From Bufo bufo (lineage: Eukaryota > Chordata > Amphibia > Anura > Bufonidae), in the NCBI RefSeq assembly GCF_905171765.1, contig NC_053390.1, positions 511,545,565-511,609,564 of the forward strand: DNA of 64,000 bases. Reading direction: 5' to 3'. The position numbers and the translations under genes were made by a program. Below are positions 10,428-22,640 of this stretch, one piece after another (the first letter of the stretch is position 1; every line of letters begins with the position of its first letter). Below the pieces are notes generated by a model. The model did no database searches and was not told the DNA's origin. It saw only the letters and a program-made list of their open reading frames with translations.

Positions 10428-11991
10428 GGCCTCATGCACACAACCGTTTTTTTTTGCGGTCCGCAAAACGAATTTCATTTGTTCCGTGACCGTTTTTTCT
10501 TCCGTGGGTCTTCCTTGATTTTTGGAGGATCCACGGACATGAAGGAAAAAGTCATTTTGGTGTCCGCCTGGCCGTGCGGAGCCAAACGAATCCGTCCTGA
10601 CTTACAATGCAAGTCAATGGGGACGGATCCGTTTGACGTTGACACAATATGGTGCAATTGCAAACGGATCTGTCCCCCATTGACTTTCAATGTAAAGTCA
10701 GGAGTCCCTATTATACCATCGGATCGGAGTTTTCTCCAATCCGATGGTATATTTTAACTTGAAGCGTCCCCATCACCATGGGAACGCCTCTGTTAGAATA
10801 TACCATCGGATTTGAGTTAGATCGTGAAACTCAGATCCGACAGTATATTCTAACACAGAGGCGTTCCCATAGTGATGGGGACGCTTCAAGTTAGAATATA
10901 CTGAGAACTGTGTAATAACTGCCCCCCGCTGCCTGGCAGCACCCCATCTCTTACAGGGGGGTGTGATCAGCACAATTAACCCCTCAGGTGCCACACCTGA
11001 GGGGTTAATTGTGCGTATCATAGCCCCCTGTAAGAGATCAGGTGCTGCCAGGCAGGAGGGGGCAGACCCCCTCCCTCCCCAGTTTTAAATTCATTGGTGG
11101 CCAGTGCGGCCCCCCTCTCCCCCCCGGTAATTAAAACCACCTTCCCCCATCATTGGTAGCAGCAGAGAGTTCCGATTGGAGTCCCAGTTTAATCGCTGGG
11201 GCTCCGATCGGTTACCATGGCAGCCAAGAAGCTACTGCAGTCCTGGCTGCGATGGTTACTTAGCAATAGAAGCATTATACTTACCTGCGATGTCTGTGAC
11301 CGGCCGGGCGCTCCTCCTACTGGTAAGTGACAGGTCTGTGCGGCGGCATTGCGGCGTATTGGCCACCAATGAGTTAAATACAGGGGAGGGAGGGGGGGCC
11401 GCACTGGCCACCAATGAATTTAAAACTGGGGAGGGAGGGGGGTCTGCCCCCTCCTGCCTGGCAGCACCTGATCTCTTACAGGGGGCTATGATACGCACAA
11501 TTAACCCCTCAGGTGCGGCACCTGAGGGGTTAATTGTGTGGATCACCACCGCCCCCTGTAAGAGATCAGGTGCTGCCAGGCAGGAGGGGGCAGTCATGTA
11601 CACAGTTCGTAGTATATTCTAACTTGAAGCGTCCCCATCACTATGGGAATGCCTCTGTGTTAGAATATACTGTCGGATCTGAGTTTTCACAAAGTGAAAA
11701 CTCAGATCTAAAAAGCTTTTATGCAGACGGATCAGCGGATCCGTCTGTGTGAAAGTAGCCTACGGACACGGATGACAATCTTATGTGCATCCGTGTTTTT
11801 TCACGGACCCATTGACTTGAATATGTCCGTGAACCGTTGTCCGTCACGGACACACGGATCACGGACACGGAGGTACAACGGTGCATTTTCCGAGTTTTCA
11901 ACGGACCCATTGAAAGTCAATGGGTCCGCAGAAAATCACGGAAAACGGAACAACGGACACGGATGCACACAACGGTCGTGTGCATGAAGCC
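10428..11991. mobile_element. Large composite MITE of nested palindromes
   Basis: The outer ends are GGCCTCATGCACACAACCG near 10428 and CGGTCGTGTGCATGAAGCC ending at 11991, followed by TAA. Inside, one module occurs twice, at about 10780-10905 and 11605-11710 (GAGGCGTTCCCATAGTGATG in the first). A second module (CAATTAACCCCTCAGGTG and its complement) forms palindromes at about 10960-11020 and 11490-11545. Open frames over this segment are by-products of palindromy; no protein family is recognisable. Confidence 0.75.
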
Positions 11992-12432
11992 TAATGCTGT
12001 ATAATGCCCTACATGCTGCTTCTTTCGAGGGTGTGCTACAGAAAGATTGAGGCATAGGATCTCTATGTGTACTATGTATGGAAGACATCTCAAAAGCTTG
12101 TCCCCACTAACCAACTCAGAGGAAACGATTCAGCTTGCAGAGTGGAAAATCGTATATCCAAATCATATAATGACAACATATAGTGTTATTCTTTACTTAC
12201 ACACAACAGCTTATTCTAAAAAGCCCCCTACAATGAGGGGTAGCCCTTAAAGTTTGCAAACTGTCCACGATCATTACAATTGTTGATTTACACGTCTGGG
12301 ATTTTTTCTTACTTTATATGCCTTTCTGCTTTCCCCAGCAGTTCTGGATGGGGCATGTGAACACTACACTACTACTGCCTGCGCTACATTGCCCTGACAG
12401 GTAATACTCGCCCCATGCTGGTACACAGACTA
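11992..12432. other. Unassigned intronic sequence
   Basis: No gene or recognisable element is seen between the composite MITE and the next Tc1-like copy. Confidence 0.4.
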
Positions 12433-13996
12433 CAGTGGCTTGAAAAAGTATTCATACCCCCTGAACATTTCAATTTTTTTTTTCCGAATTACTCCCACAA
12501 ACTTAAATGTATTTTTATTGGGATTTTATGTGATAGACCAACACAAAGTATCAAGTATGTGTGAAATGAAAAGAAAAATGATACATGGTCTTCAAAAAAT
12601 TTTATAAACAAAAATCTGGAAAGTGTGGTGTGCATTGGTATTTAGCTCTCTGTACTCTGATACCCCTAAATAAAATCATGTGACCAACTACCTTCAGAAG
12701 TCACCTAATTAGTAAATAGAGTCCACCTGTGTGTAATTTATTCTCAGTATAACTACAGCTGTTCTGTGAAGGCCTCATATTTGTTAGTGTTAGCATCATG
12801 ACCAAGGAACACACCAAACGGGTCAGGGATAAAGTTGTGGAGAAGTGCAAAGAAGGTTAGATTATAAAAATATATCCCAACCTCTGAACATCTAACGGAA
12901 CACTGTTCAATTCATCCTCCAAAAATGGAAGGAGTATGGCACAACTGCAAACCTACCAAGACATGGCCATCCACTTAAACTGAGAGCCCAGGCAAGAAGA
13001 GCACTTATTAGAAAAGCAGCCAAGAGGCCCCTGGTCACTCTGGAGGAGCTGAAGAGATCCACAGCTCAGATGGGAGAATCTGTCCACAGGACAAGTATTA
13101 GTCATGTACTCCACAAATATGGCCTTTATGAAAGAGTGGCAAGAAGAAAGCCCTTTTTGAAAGTAAGCCATAAGAAGTCCCATTTGCAGTTTGTCACAAG
13201 CCATGTAGGGGAAACATCAAATATGTGGAAGAAGGTGCTCTGGTCAGATGAGGCCAGTCAACTTTTTGGCTGAAAGGGGTATTCTCATCTCAGAAAATGG
13301 GGGCATATCACTAGAATATGACCCCATTGTCTGAAAGGTGCAGGTCCCACACCAATCTTGTAAACTGAGCCGACAAAGTGAAGGCAGGCGCACAGAGCTT
13401 GTGTGGCCACACTCCATAAATTTCTAAGGGGCAGCTGGAAATAGCGCTGGCTTGGCTATTTCTGTTGGCCCTGAACACACCATGTCCACCTTGAAACACA
13501 ATAGTGGCAGCATCATGCTATGGGGATGCTTTTCTTCAGCAGGGACAGGGAACCTGTTCAGAGTCGATGGGAAGATGGATCGAGATGAATACAGGGCAAT
13601 CCTGAAAGAAAACCTGGTAGAAGTTGCAAAAGACTTGACTGGGGCAGAGGTTCACCTTCCAGTAGGACAACAACCCTAAGGATGCAGCCAGAGCTGTAAT
13701 GGAATGGTTTAGATCAAAAGCATATTCACGTGTTAGAATGGCCCAGTCAAAGTCCAGACCTAAATCCCACTGTGGCAAGACTTGAAAATTGCTGTTCACA
13801 AACGCTCTCCATTCAATCTGACTGAGCTTGAGCTATTTTGCAAAGAAGAATGGGCAAAAATTTCAGCCTCTAGATGTGCAAAGTTGATAGAGACATACCC
13901 CAAAAGATCTGCAGCTATAATAGCAGCAAAAACTGGTCCTATACAAAGCACTGACTCGGGGGAGGGCTGAATACAAATGTATGTCACACTTTTGTG
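12433..13996 (+). mobile_element. Tc1-like transposon, right end missing
   Basis: The left terminus CAGTGGCTTGAAAAAGTATT begins at 12433 after TA (12431-12432). The interior carries a decayed transposase. The right end stops near GAATACAAATGTATGTCACA without the expected inverse terminus, just before a MITE remnant at about 14000. A related fragment lies on the other strand at 38012-38274 and 39490-39700. A segment of about 190 bases at 13272-13460 has no counterpart in a transposase and is probably a nested repeat. Confidence 0.8.
12798..13966 (+). pseudogene. Tc1-like transposase, multiply broken
   Basis: Readable islands in different frames include a start-like ATGACCAAGGAACACACC at 12798, then SHVLHKYGLYERVARRKPFL and KKVLWSDEASQLFG (first catalytic Asp; 13070-13273). 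They continue with NSGSIMLWGCFSSAGTGNLF (about 13500) and a C-terminal ELFCKEEWAKISASRCAKLI (13790-13970). The region of the second Asp and Glu is shifted and stop-ridden. An insertion at about 13272-13460 splits the catalytic domain. It is non-functional. Confidence 0.82.
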
Positions 13997-13999
13997 ACA

Positions 14000-14140
14000 C
14001 AGGTTTAGAAGTGGCAGTGGATCTGCCGAAGTTATGTAGAGGCCGGTGCCTCTACATAATTTTGGTGGATCTTCCGCCAGTGCAGGGCTTTAATAATAAC
14101 GGCACTAAATCGCCAGTCCTAATAAATGTTCCCCTGTATG
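14000..14140. mobile_element. MITE related to 8855-8998
   Basis: It contains GTGGATCTGCCGAAGTTATG and its complement-like CATAATTTTGGTGGATCTTC, then a half-arm matching the 8855 copy in reverse (CCAGTCCTAATAAATGTTC). Confidence 0.6.
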
Positions 14141-16385
14141 TTTACAGATGCCGCCGCTAAGTGAGCTGCCTTTGTCTTTTTAAATTTTAATTTTGTGGCA
14201 TAAAAAAAAAACCATTCTCTAGATCAGTACAAAAGCAATACCTAACATACATTTTTAGGTTGTTATGGATGTGGCAAAAATGTGGAGGGGTTTAATTTTT
14301 TTTCTTTAATTTTAAAAAATAAATAAAAATATAACACTTTCAGGAGAGAGAATGGATTTTCCAACTTTTTTTTTTTATTTCAAATAAAACTTTGAGTTGT
14401 TTGTAGATTTGATTAGTCCCACATAGGTACTAGCGTTTGTTTGATCGCTTACATAATACAATGCACTACTTATGTAGGGCAATGTAATATCTTGTGGGTG
14501 GGAAACTGAAAAGCAATACATAGAAGGCAAACTTAGGGCCTTTATTATACCCCTGCCCTGGATGTCATTTAAACAAAGTAGTTGACAGAGGGAGACCCTC
14601 CCTTTAAGACCGCTTAGATGCCACAGTGACTATAAATTGCGATAACTAAGAGGCTAAACATCAGAGCAGGCGGTCAGCTATTATAGCATTTGCTCTTCCT
14701 GGCACAGGAGACCTGTCCAACACTAAAGCCATTGGAAAAAAAGTGAAGGCCTAGCTTAAAGTCCTTTGACTCATATCAAAAGTAATATTGGTGGTAACAA
14801 GTCAGTAAAAACATAACTTTTCAGACTACCATTCCTAGAAATTGAGCTCCATTTTAAAGATGAAAGATAAAACCCCATTTAAAAAAATATGAATACCATT
14901 GAAACAAGGACTCAGCAGTCCATGAGACAACTCTTAATTGAGGAGATTTACAGGTAACCTAAAAAAGCTGATGAATTTAGGGGTCTGCAAAAATTGCCCT
15001 ACAGTTGTTGCCTAAAAAAACAAACAAAAAAAAAAACAATGAGTACTCACCTAACCGATCCCCTGCCGCTGCTCTAGTCCCGCTTCTTTCCACTTGCCTC
15101 AGGCTCAAAATTTAGGATACTGATTGGCCCACCTAATCAGCCAATCACTAGCCAAAGAGGTGACCAGCCTCGGACAGTAATTGGCTGAGCGAACATGGAA
15201 AGCCATTTCTTGCATGTCAAAGCCTGAGACTAGGAGCATGGCCCGAAGCAGCGGTGGCGGATTAGTAAAGTGAATACTGATAGCCTTTTGAATTTTTTAT
15301 TTAAGTCATTTCGATTCAGTTTCTAAACAAAAATCGGGTAAAAAATGGCGTACTGTGCATTCCTCACAGTTCAAAAATGCTCCCTGTAGTGTCACAAAAC
15401 ATGGGGCTGGGGTATTAAAATATACAGTATAAAGTAACCTTTAACAAAGTCATTTTATATATTTCCATACAATATTACAGCAAGTAAAAAATTAAATACT
15501 AATATGTGAAAGAATGCTCAGCCAACCTTACCTTTGTTCCAAGCAGCAACCAACACTATTTATAATATGCAGCAAAATATATGTTACATTCAAATCAGTG
15601 AAAACTTGGCCTTATAAGCACATACTGTACATTCACGTGCATAAGTACCAAAAAGTAACAGGTTATAACAGGATTTTGCTCCCCTTACCCCCACAGCAAT
15701 GCACAGCACAGACACTGTCAAAGTCATTGCAGCCACTTCACACCATGTAATGCTTACACACTGAGCTGCAGAAAGCAATCAAAACCCTTGCATTGTATCC
15801 CTTTTATGAAGTTGTTTGGCCTTTCTATTAACTTGAAATTACATTTCTGCTTTAAAGCAGGCTTAGTGGTTCATGGCCATTGTCATTAGGGCAGCATTAG
15901 AGGAAAGGCAGTGTACAGAAAGCAGGACATGTTCTGGTCACACATTTTTTGGCACAAGCAGATATCACACACAGGGATGAAGGATCTGAAAGCTCTTAAT
16001 AAAATTATGATGTTTTCCACTGCAAAACACTGAGGATGAAAACAGATAGATACTGGAGTTCAAGATGTTAACAAGGTTTAGGGAGGACAGAATGTACATA
16101 GTTTGGTTTCTTTCCTCATATCACAAGCCATTTCATACCATTTGAGAAGCTCTTCAGCACTGTAGTTTGTCATGGTTCATGTGGCTTTAAGTTGCCTATT
16201 TGTTCTTTTTCCACAAGGGACCCAGACAAGATTGTTCTAAAACCCAACATTATTACCATTGAACTGTATTATATACCATTTTTATCAGCAGGCTTAAAGG
16301 GGCAGTCCGATGCCAGAAAAAAATATTTTCATTATTTTGCCAATGTAAAATAACGAAATAATAAACCGTATTTTTCAGACTTTAA
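14141..16385. other. Unassigned intronic sequence
   Basis: About 2.2 kb of AT-rich DNA with short homopolymer runs and no convincing coding sequence. I recognise no transposon termini. This is one of the longest stretches in the intron that may be non-repetitive. Confidence 0.4.
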
Positions 16386-16981
16386 CCACTTCATGCATTT
16401 TCACGTACATGTACGTGAGGGAATGCGGCTTCTTGCTGCATCCTCACGTGCATGTACGTGATGTGATCCGCAGCACGGGCCCGGCTGTTACCGATTAACC
16501 CTTTCACATGCCAACACGAAGTGTAATTCCAAGCGATCAAAAAGATAAATGTACCCCAAAATAGTGCCAAACAGTAAAAAAATTATACACTACCTAAGAC
16601 AACCCTCCAAAAAAAAATAAAAAAAAATATGGCTTTCAGAAAATGGACAAACATGATTTTTTTTCCTTAAAAAATGCTTTTATATTGTAAAACTGAAATA
16701 AATGTTAAAAAAAAAAAAAAAGTATACATATTAGGTATCGCCACATCCGTAACGACATGCTCTATAAAAATATCACATGGCCCAAACCCTCAGGTGAACA
16801 CCGTAAAAAAATTATAAAAACTGTAGCAAAAATGCAATTTTTTGTCACCATACATCACAAAGTAATTCCAAGCGATCAAAAAGACATATGCACCCCAATA
16901 TAGTACCAAATTATTTATTCAGGCAAAAAATGAGCCCCTACATAGGACAATCGCCCACAAGATAAAAAAATAAAAATAAAA

Positions 16982-17067
<86 letters not shown>

Positions 17068-19136
17068 TTTAGAAAATGGAAACACTAAAACATGATTTTT
17101 TTCTTCAAAAAATGCTTTTATAGTGTAAAACTGAAATACATTTAAAATTTTTTGATATATTAGATATCTTCATGTCCGTAGTGACTTGCTCTATAAAAAT
17201 ATTATATGACTTACCCCCTAAGATGAGCAACATAAAAAAATTTAAACTGTGCAAAAAAGCTATTTTTTGGTCACCTTACATGACAGTTTAATTCCAAGTG
17301 ATCAAAAAGACATATGTACCCCAAAACAGTACCAAACAGTAATCTTTTCCTGCAAAAATTGAGCCCCTACCTAAGCAAATAAAATGGCTGTTGTGGCACA
17401 GTTTTTATTTAGTTTTTTTACGGAGTACTCTTGACAGGATAGATCATGTGTTGCTTTTATAGAGCAGGTTTTTGTTTCAGTTTGACATGATAAAGCATAT
17501 TTGAAAACAAAAATAATGTTTTTGTGTCTTCATTTTCTGAAATCTACATTTCTTTTATTTTTCTGCCGATAGTCTTGTGCAGGGGCTATTTATTTGCAGG
17601 AAGAGCTGCCATTTTTATTGGTACCATTTTTGGGTACATACGATTTATGATCATTCAATATGACACTATTTTGGGATAAGATGACCACAAAAATTTATAT
17701 TTTGGCACAGTTTTTTTTTAAATAGAGTTCAACTGAGGGGGTGGTAGATCATGTGATATTTTTATAGAGCAGGTTTTCACAGACGTGGCAATACCCAATA
17801 TGTCTACTTTTTTATGTATTTCAGTTTTACACAATAAAAGTATTTTTGAAAAATAATCATTTTAGCATCTCGTAATCATCTGCTCTATAAAAATATATCA
17901 CATGATCTATCCCCTCAGGTGAACGCCGTAAAAATAAAGAAATAAAAACGGAGCCAAAAATGCAATTTTTTGTCACCATCATAAAAAGTGTAATTCCAAG
18001 CGATCAAAAAGTCATACACAACCCAAAATGGTACCAGTCATCTCTTCCGTCCAAAAATGTGCCCTGCATAACACAAAATCGCCCCAAAAAAATAAAAAAA
18101 TAAATGACTTTCAAAAATGCTTTTATTGTGTAAAACTGAAATACATAAGAGTAGACCTATTAGGTATTGCCACATCTGTAAAAACCTGCTAAAATATCAC
18201 ATGATCTACCCCCTCAGTTGAACACTATTAAAAAAATAAAAACTGTGCCAAAATAGCCATTTTGTGGTCACCTTGCCCCAAAAAAGTGTTATATTGAATG
18301 ATCAAAAATAATATGTACCCAAAAATGGTACCAATAAAAATGTCAGCTCTTTCTGCAGAAAATAGCCCCTACAATAGACGATCGGCAGAAAAATTTAAGA
18401 AATGTAGATTTTAGAAAATGAAGACACAAACATTAATTTATATTTGTTTTCAAAAATGCTTTATTATGTAAAACTGAAAAAAAATAAAAAATAAAAACAC
18501 ATATTTGGTATTGTTGCGTCCGTATAAACCTGCTCTATAAAATAAAAACACATGATCAATCCTGTCAGGTGTACTCCGTAAAAAACAAAAAATAAAAAAA
18601 CTGCGCTACAACAGCCATTTTTTGGTTACTTTGCCTCACAAAAAGAGTAATATCAAGCAATCAAAAATAATGTGTACCCCAAAATAGTACCAATAAAACT
18701 GTCACCTCATCCCGTAGTTTACAAAATGGAGTCACATTTCGGGACTTTCTACTCTAGGGGTGCAGGGGGTCTTCAAATGTGACATGGCAACTTAAAATTA
18801 ACCCAGTAAAATCTGCCCTCCAAAATCCATATTGCGCTCCTTTCCCTCTGTGCCCTGCCGTCTGCCCTTACAGCAGTTTACCACCACATGTAGGGTGTTT
18901 CTGCAAACTGCAGAATCAGGGGGGGAAAAAATTGTGTTTTCTTTGGCTGTTCAACCTTGCTGTATTACAGGGAAAAATAAATAAAAATGGAAAATCTGAA
19001 AAAATTAAAATAAATAAAAAAATCTGTGTTGAATAACTGGAAGGGTGTAGTTTCTAAAATGGGGTCTTTTATAGGTGGTTTCTACTATGTAAGCCCAACA
19101 GCGACTTCATATCTGAACTGGTCCTTAAAAAGTAGG
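16386..19136. repeat. AT-rich tandem repeat of about 400 bp inside a TTAA-type element
   Basis: The left edge is TTAA (16382-16385) followed by CCACTTCATGC, resembling the CCACCTC terminus of the 32888-38007 element. The body holds about five diverged units marked by GTAATTCCAAGCGATCAAAA (16517, 16861, 17990 and variants), TGCTCTATAAAAATATCACA and TTTTATTGTGTAAAACTGAA. One unit (about 17390-17860) is inverted. The right end is cut off by the Ty3/gypsy element at 19137, so the far terminus was not found. Confidence 0.7.
16987..17065. repeat. (TA)n microsatellite
   Basis: About 79 bases of uninterrupted TA dinucleotide inside the AT-rich repeat array. Confidence 0.97.
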
Positions 19137-19440
19137 TGTCACACCCTGCCCTGTGGGTGTTCTGAGGAGATCTGTCAAAATTGCTGCACGTGACTCGATC
19201 TGACAGTTTGTTTTGTTGTGGGTTTGAGCAGAATCCCACCTCCTCCCAGGTGTTTTTCTTTAGGTAATTGGTGAGGCTATTTATTCCTCTCTCTCCCGAT
19301 AGCCTTTGCGGGTTATAGTTCTGCCTTGTGTGAGCTCTGGAAGTTTGGTGAATCGTCTGCTCCTACACATCAAGATAAGTCCTTTTCTTTTTTTCCTTCT
19401 GTGTCCGTTTTGACTAGGCCTCTAGGGTGACGCTAGCTCC
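19137..19440 (+). repeat. 5' LTR of the Ty3/gypsy element (approximate end)
   Basis: It starts with TG and contains a short AT-rich promoter-like stretch (GAGGCTATTTATTCCTC) and a pyrimidine-rich 3' part. The right limit is approximate because no primer binding site is recognisable. Confidence 0.6.
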
Positions 19441-20600
19441 TTCAGTTGCTTTTTCTCTGCCGACCGGTTCACAGTCCCTCCGGTCGGTGGATGAATTTTT
19501 CGGAGCCTTGGGCCCGATTTAGAATGACCCAGACCGGGTCTCTATGGCTGAATCTAAGTTGTGCAGCTTGTGCCAGGGAGAAGGTACTGCTGAGTCGTAT
19601 TGTGCTGAATTTAGAAGAAGGGCGACTGACTAGGAGTGGAATTATCCTGCACTCCGTAGTCAGTTCTGTAAGGGGCTATCTGAGAGATTATAAGATGCCC
19701 TTGCATTTCATGAAAATCCTGATTCTTTGGAGGCGGCCAGGTCTTTGGCTGTACGTATTGATAGACTTCTTAGGGAGAGGTGCAAGGTTCTCCTCGGGCA
19801 GGGGGTGCTGTCTGGTGGGGAATCGGTCCCTCCTGTCCCTCGGGGTACTATGACACTTGAATCAGGGACTGGAGAGGAGCCTATGCAACTGAGTCAGGTT
19901 ACTTCTTGCTCTGGTTATAGGAATTTTAGGAAGCTGAATAGACTGTTACTTCTGTGGTAAAGAAGGTCATTTCGTTAATGTGTGCCCCTTTATTAATCCT
20001 CGAAGTGGTAATGAAAAACAAATCGGGGATTCCTTCAAAGGAAAAAAAAGCTCCCTTAGGCTCCATTCAGACGTCCGCAACGTGTTTTGCGGATCCACAA
20101 AACACGGACAGTGGCAATGTGCGTTCCGCATTTTGCGGACCGCACATTGCCAGCACTATAGAATATGCCTATTCTTGTCCGCAATTGCGGACAAGAATAG
20201 GACATGTTCTATTTTTTTCGGGAACGGAATTGCGGACCCGGAAGTGCGGGTCCGAAATTCCGTGTCTGGGCAGCACATCGTGCTGCCCCATAGGAATGAA
20301 TGGATCCGCAATTCCGTTCCGCAAAATATGGAACGAAATTGCGAAAGTGTGAATGGACCCTTACTCTTGGTAGTGTGAATGGCGAGTCAGAGCAGCCATA
20401 TTCGTATCCTACCTGCAGTACCCGATTCCTCCTGCCTGCCATGGTGGCGCTAGACTCAGGGAATTTTGAGTTAAAGGTATTTGTTGACAGTGGCGCAGGG
20501 GGTTAATCTTATTGATTTTAAATTTCTTCAGAGTCATGGTTTTAAAACTAGTGCATTAAGCAAAAAGATACCAATGTTTGCTATAGATTCCGCACCCCTC
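19441..20600 (+). pseudogene. Ty3/gypsy gag and protease remnants
   Basis: Shifted frames retain traces of a gag C-terminus with a zinc knuckle (CGKEGHFVNVCPF-like, about 19955-19995). A retropepsin start follows, with active-site motif VFVDSGAG near 20475-20500 and downstream HGFKTSALSKKIP. A MITE interrupts the region at 20059-20360, and the protease continuation is interrupted again at 20623. Many stops and shifts are present. Confidence 0.72.
20059..20360. mobile_element. TTA-flanked MITE nested in the gypsy element
   Basis: The ends are GGCTCCATTCAGACGTCCGC and an inverse copy ending GTGTGAATGGACCC. Direct TTA lies on both sides (20056-20058, 20361-20363). Same family as 9014-9345 and 50836-51034. 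Confidence 0.83.
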
Positions 20601-20622
20601 TCGCAAAGATGTCTAACTCATA

Positions 20623-21535
20623 GGCCTCTTTCACATGGGCGTCATGTTTTTTGCCCGGATAAGATGCGGGTGCGTTGCGGGAAAATGCGCGATTTTTTCA
20701 CGCGAGTGCAAAACATTATAAAAATCGGCATGTTTTGTACCCAAACCTGAACTTCTTCACAGAAGTTCGGGTTTGGGTTAGGTGTTCTGTAGATTGTATT
20801 ATTTTCCCTTATAACATGGTTATAAGGGAAAATAATAGCATTCTTAATACAGAATGCATAGTACAATAAGGCTGGAGGGGTTAAAAATAAATAAATTATT
20901 TAACTCACCTTAATTTACTTGATCGCGCAGCCCGGCTTCTCTTCTGTCTTCTTCTTTGCTGTGCACAGGAATAGTACCTTTGATGACATCACTGTGCTCA
21001 TCACATGGCTCATCACCATGGTGAGGGACCATGTGATTGGACCATGTGATGTGACGTCATCACAGGTCCTTAGCCGGCAGCTCAACATTACAGAAGAAGA
21101 CAGAGATCCGCAACTACGCGATCAAGTGGACTCTGAGTTAATTTTTTTAAACCCACTATTTTACTTTGCATTCTGTATTCAGAATGCTATTATTTTCCCT
21201 TATAACCATGTTATAAGGGAAAATAATACAGATCGGGTCCCCAGCCCGAATGTCACCTAGCAACCATGCGTGAAAATCACACCGCATCCACACTTGCTTG
21301 CGGATGCTTGCGATTTTCACGCGGCCCCATTCACTTCTATGGGGCCTGCGTTGCGTGAAAAACGCAGAATATAGAGCATGCTGCGATTTTCACGCAACGC
21401 ACAAGTGATGCGTGAAAAATCACAGCTCATGTGCACAGCCCCATAGAAATGAATAGGTCAGGATTCAGTGCGGGTTCAATGCGTTCACCTCACGCATTGC
21501 ACCCGCGCGGAATACTCGTCCGTGTGAAAGGGGCC
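20623..21535. mobile_element. MITE (GGCCTCTTTCACATGGGCG ends) nested in the gypsy protease
   Basis: Inverted termini GGCCTCTTTCACATGGGC and a copy ending CCGTGTGAAAGGGGCC are flanked by ATA on both sides. The interior holds TATTATTTTCCCTTATAACA and its complement twice, and GATTTTCACGC words. Related copies are at 32039-32614, 38363-38735 and 48932-50710. Confidence 0.78.
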
Positions 21536-21841
21536 ATATTGTTCAGGATATTCATTTGAGGGTGGGTGATTCTCATGTTGAGTTCATTTATTGTTTTGTT
21601 ATGAAAGGTTTGCCTGCTCAGATGGTTCTGGGCTTACCATGGTTGATAAAACATAACCCTACCATTGATTGGCAAACAAGACAAATCATTAATTAGTGGA
21701 GTAATGGAGTAAATTTTGTACGAACAACTGTCTTAGTGCTTCTATTTCGGGGGTGTCCACTAAGGTGTTGCTTCAGTTTCTTTCCGATTTTTCGGACGTA
21801 TTCTCGGAGGGTGGAGCTCAGGAGTTGCCCCCTCACAGAGT

Positions 21842-22640
21842 ATGATTGTCCGGTCAATCCTATCCCCGGAGCAAAATTGCCAAAATCTCGGTTATATAAT
21901 TTTTTTTCAACCTGAAAGAACAGCTATGCAGAAGTATATTGCTGAGAGTTTGGTAAAGGGACATATTAGACCATCTAAGTCTCCTATGGCCGCTGGCTTC
22001 TTTTTCGTAAAGAAGGACGGATCCCTTAGACCATGCCTAAATTTCCGGGAATTGAATCTCATTACTGTCCGTGATCCTTATCCCCTTCCTTTGATTTCGG
22101 ATCCATTTGATCAAATTGTTGGTGCCAAGGTGTTTTCTAAGTTGGATTTAAGAGGAGCTTATAATCTGATCAGAATCAGGGAAGGAGATGAATGGAAAAC
22201 AGCCTTCAATACCCCCGAGGGTCACTTCAAGAACCTAGTCATGCCCTTTGGTTTAACTAATGCTCCAGCAGTCTTTCAGCGCTTTATCAATGACATTTTT
22301 CATCATTTGGTGGGGAGGTTCGTTGTGATTTAACTCTATGACATACGTATTTACTCACCCGATATGAAGACTCATCATTATCATTTGAGACAAGTGTTAT
22401 TGATCCTTCGGGAGAATAAATTGTATGCCAAGTTGGAAAAATGTGTTTGCTGTTCAGGAGCTGCCGTTTTTGGGGTACTTGCTTTCTGCCTCCGGTTTTC
22501 GTATGGATCCCGAAAAAGGTCCGTGCGGTAGTGGAATGTGACCGGCCGGAGAATCAGAAAGCCCTGATGCGGTTTTTAGGATTTACTAATTACTACAGAA
22601 AACTCAAGAGGAGGCACCCGATTCTTGTCCTCCAGGCAAG
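21842..22640 (+). pseudogene. Ty3/gypsy reverse transcriptase, broken
   Basis: The fragment would have copied element RNA into DNA. Motifs are clear: [40 protein letters not shown] (first catalytic Asp) and [19 protein letters not shown]. The frame stops at 22330-22332, and the expected Y-x-D-D box reads only LYDIRIYS past the stop. The connection to RNase H (RFLGFTNYYRK) is present near 22570-22605, but RNase H itself is absent. Confidence 0.9.

Noticed and set aside
10434..11752. Several frames of 70-150 codons with mirrored peptides on both strands
   Set aside because: They are translations of palindromes in a MITE; the same words appear on both strands.
16386..19136. Possible matrix attachment or replication origin because of AT-richness and (TA)n
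   Set aside because: AT-richness is explained by the repeat family; nothing specific supports an origin.
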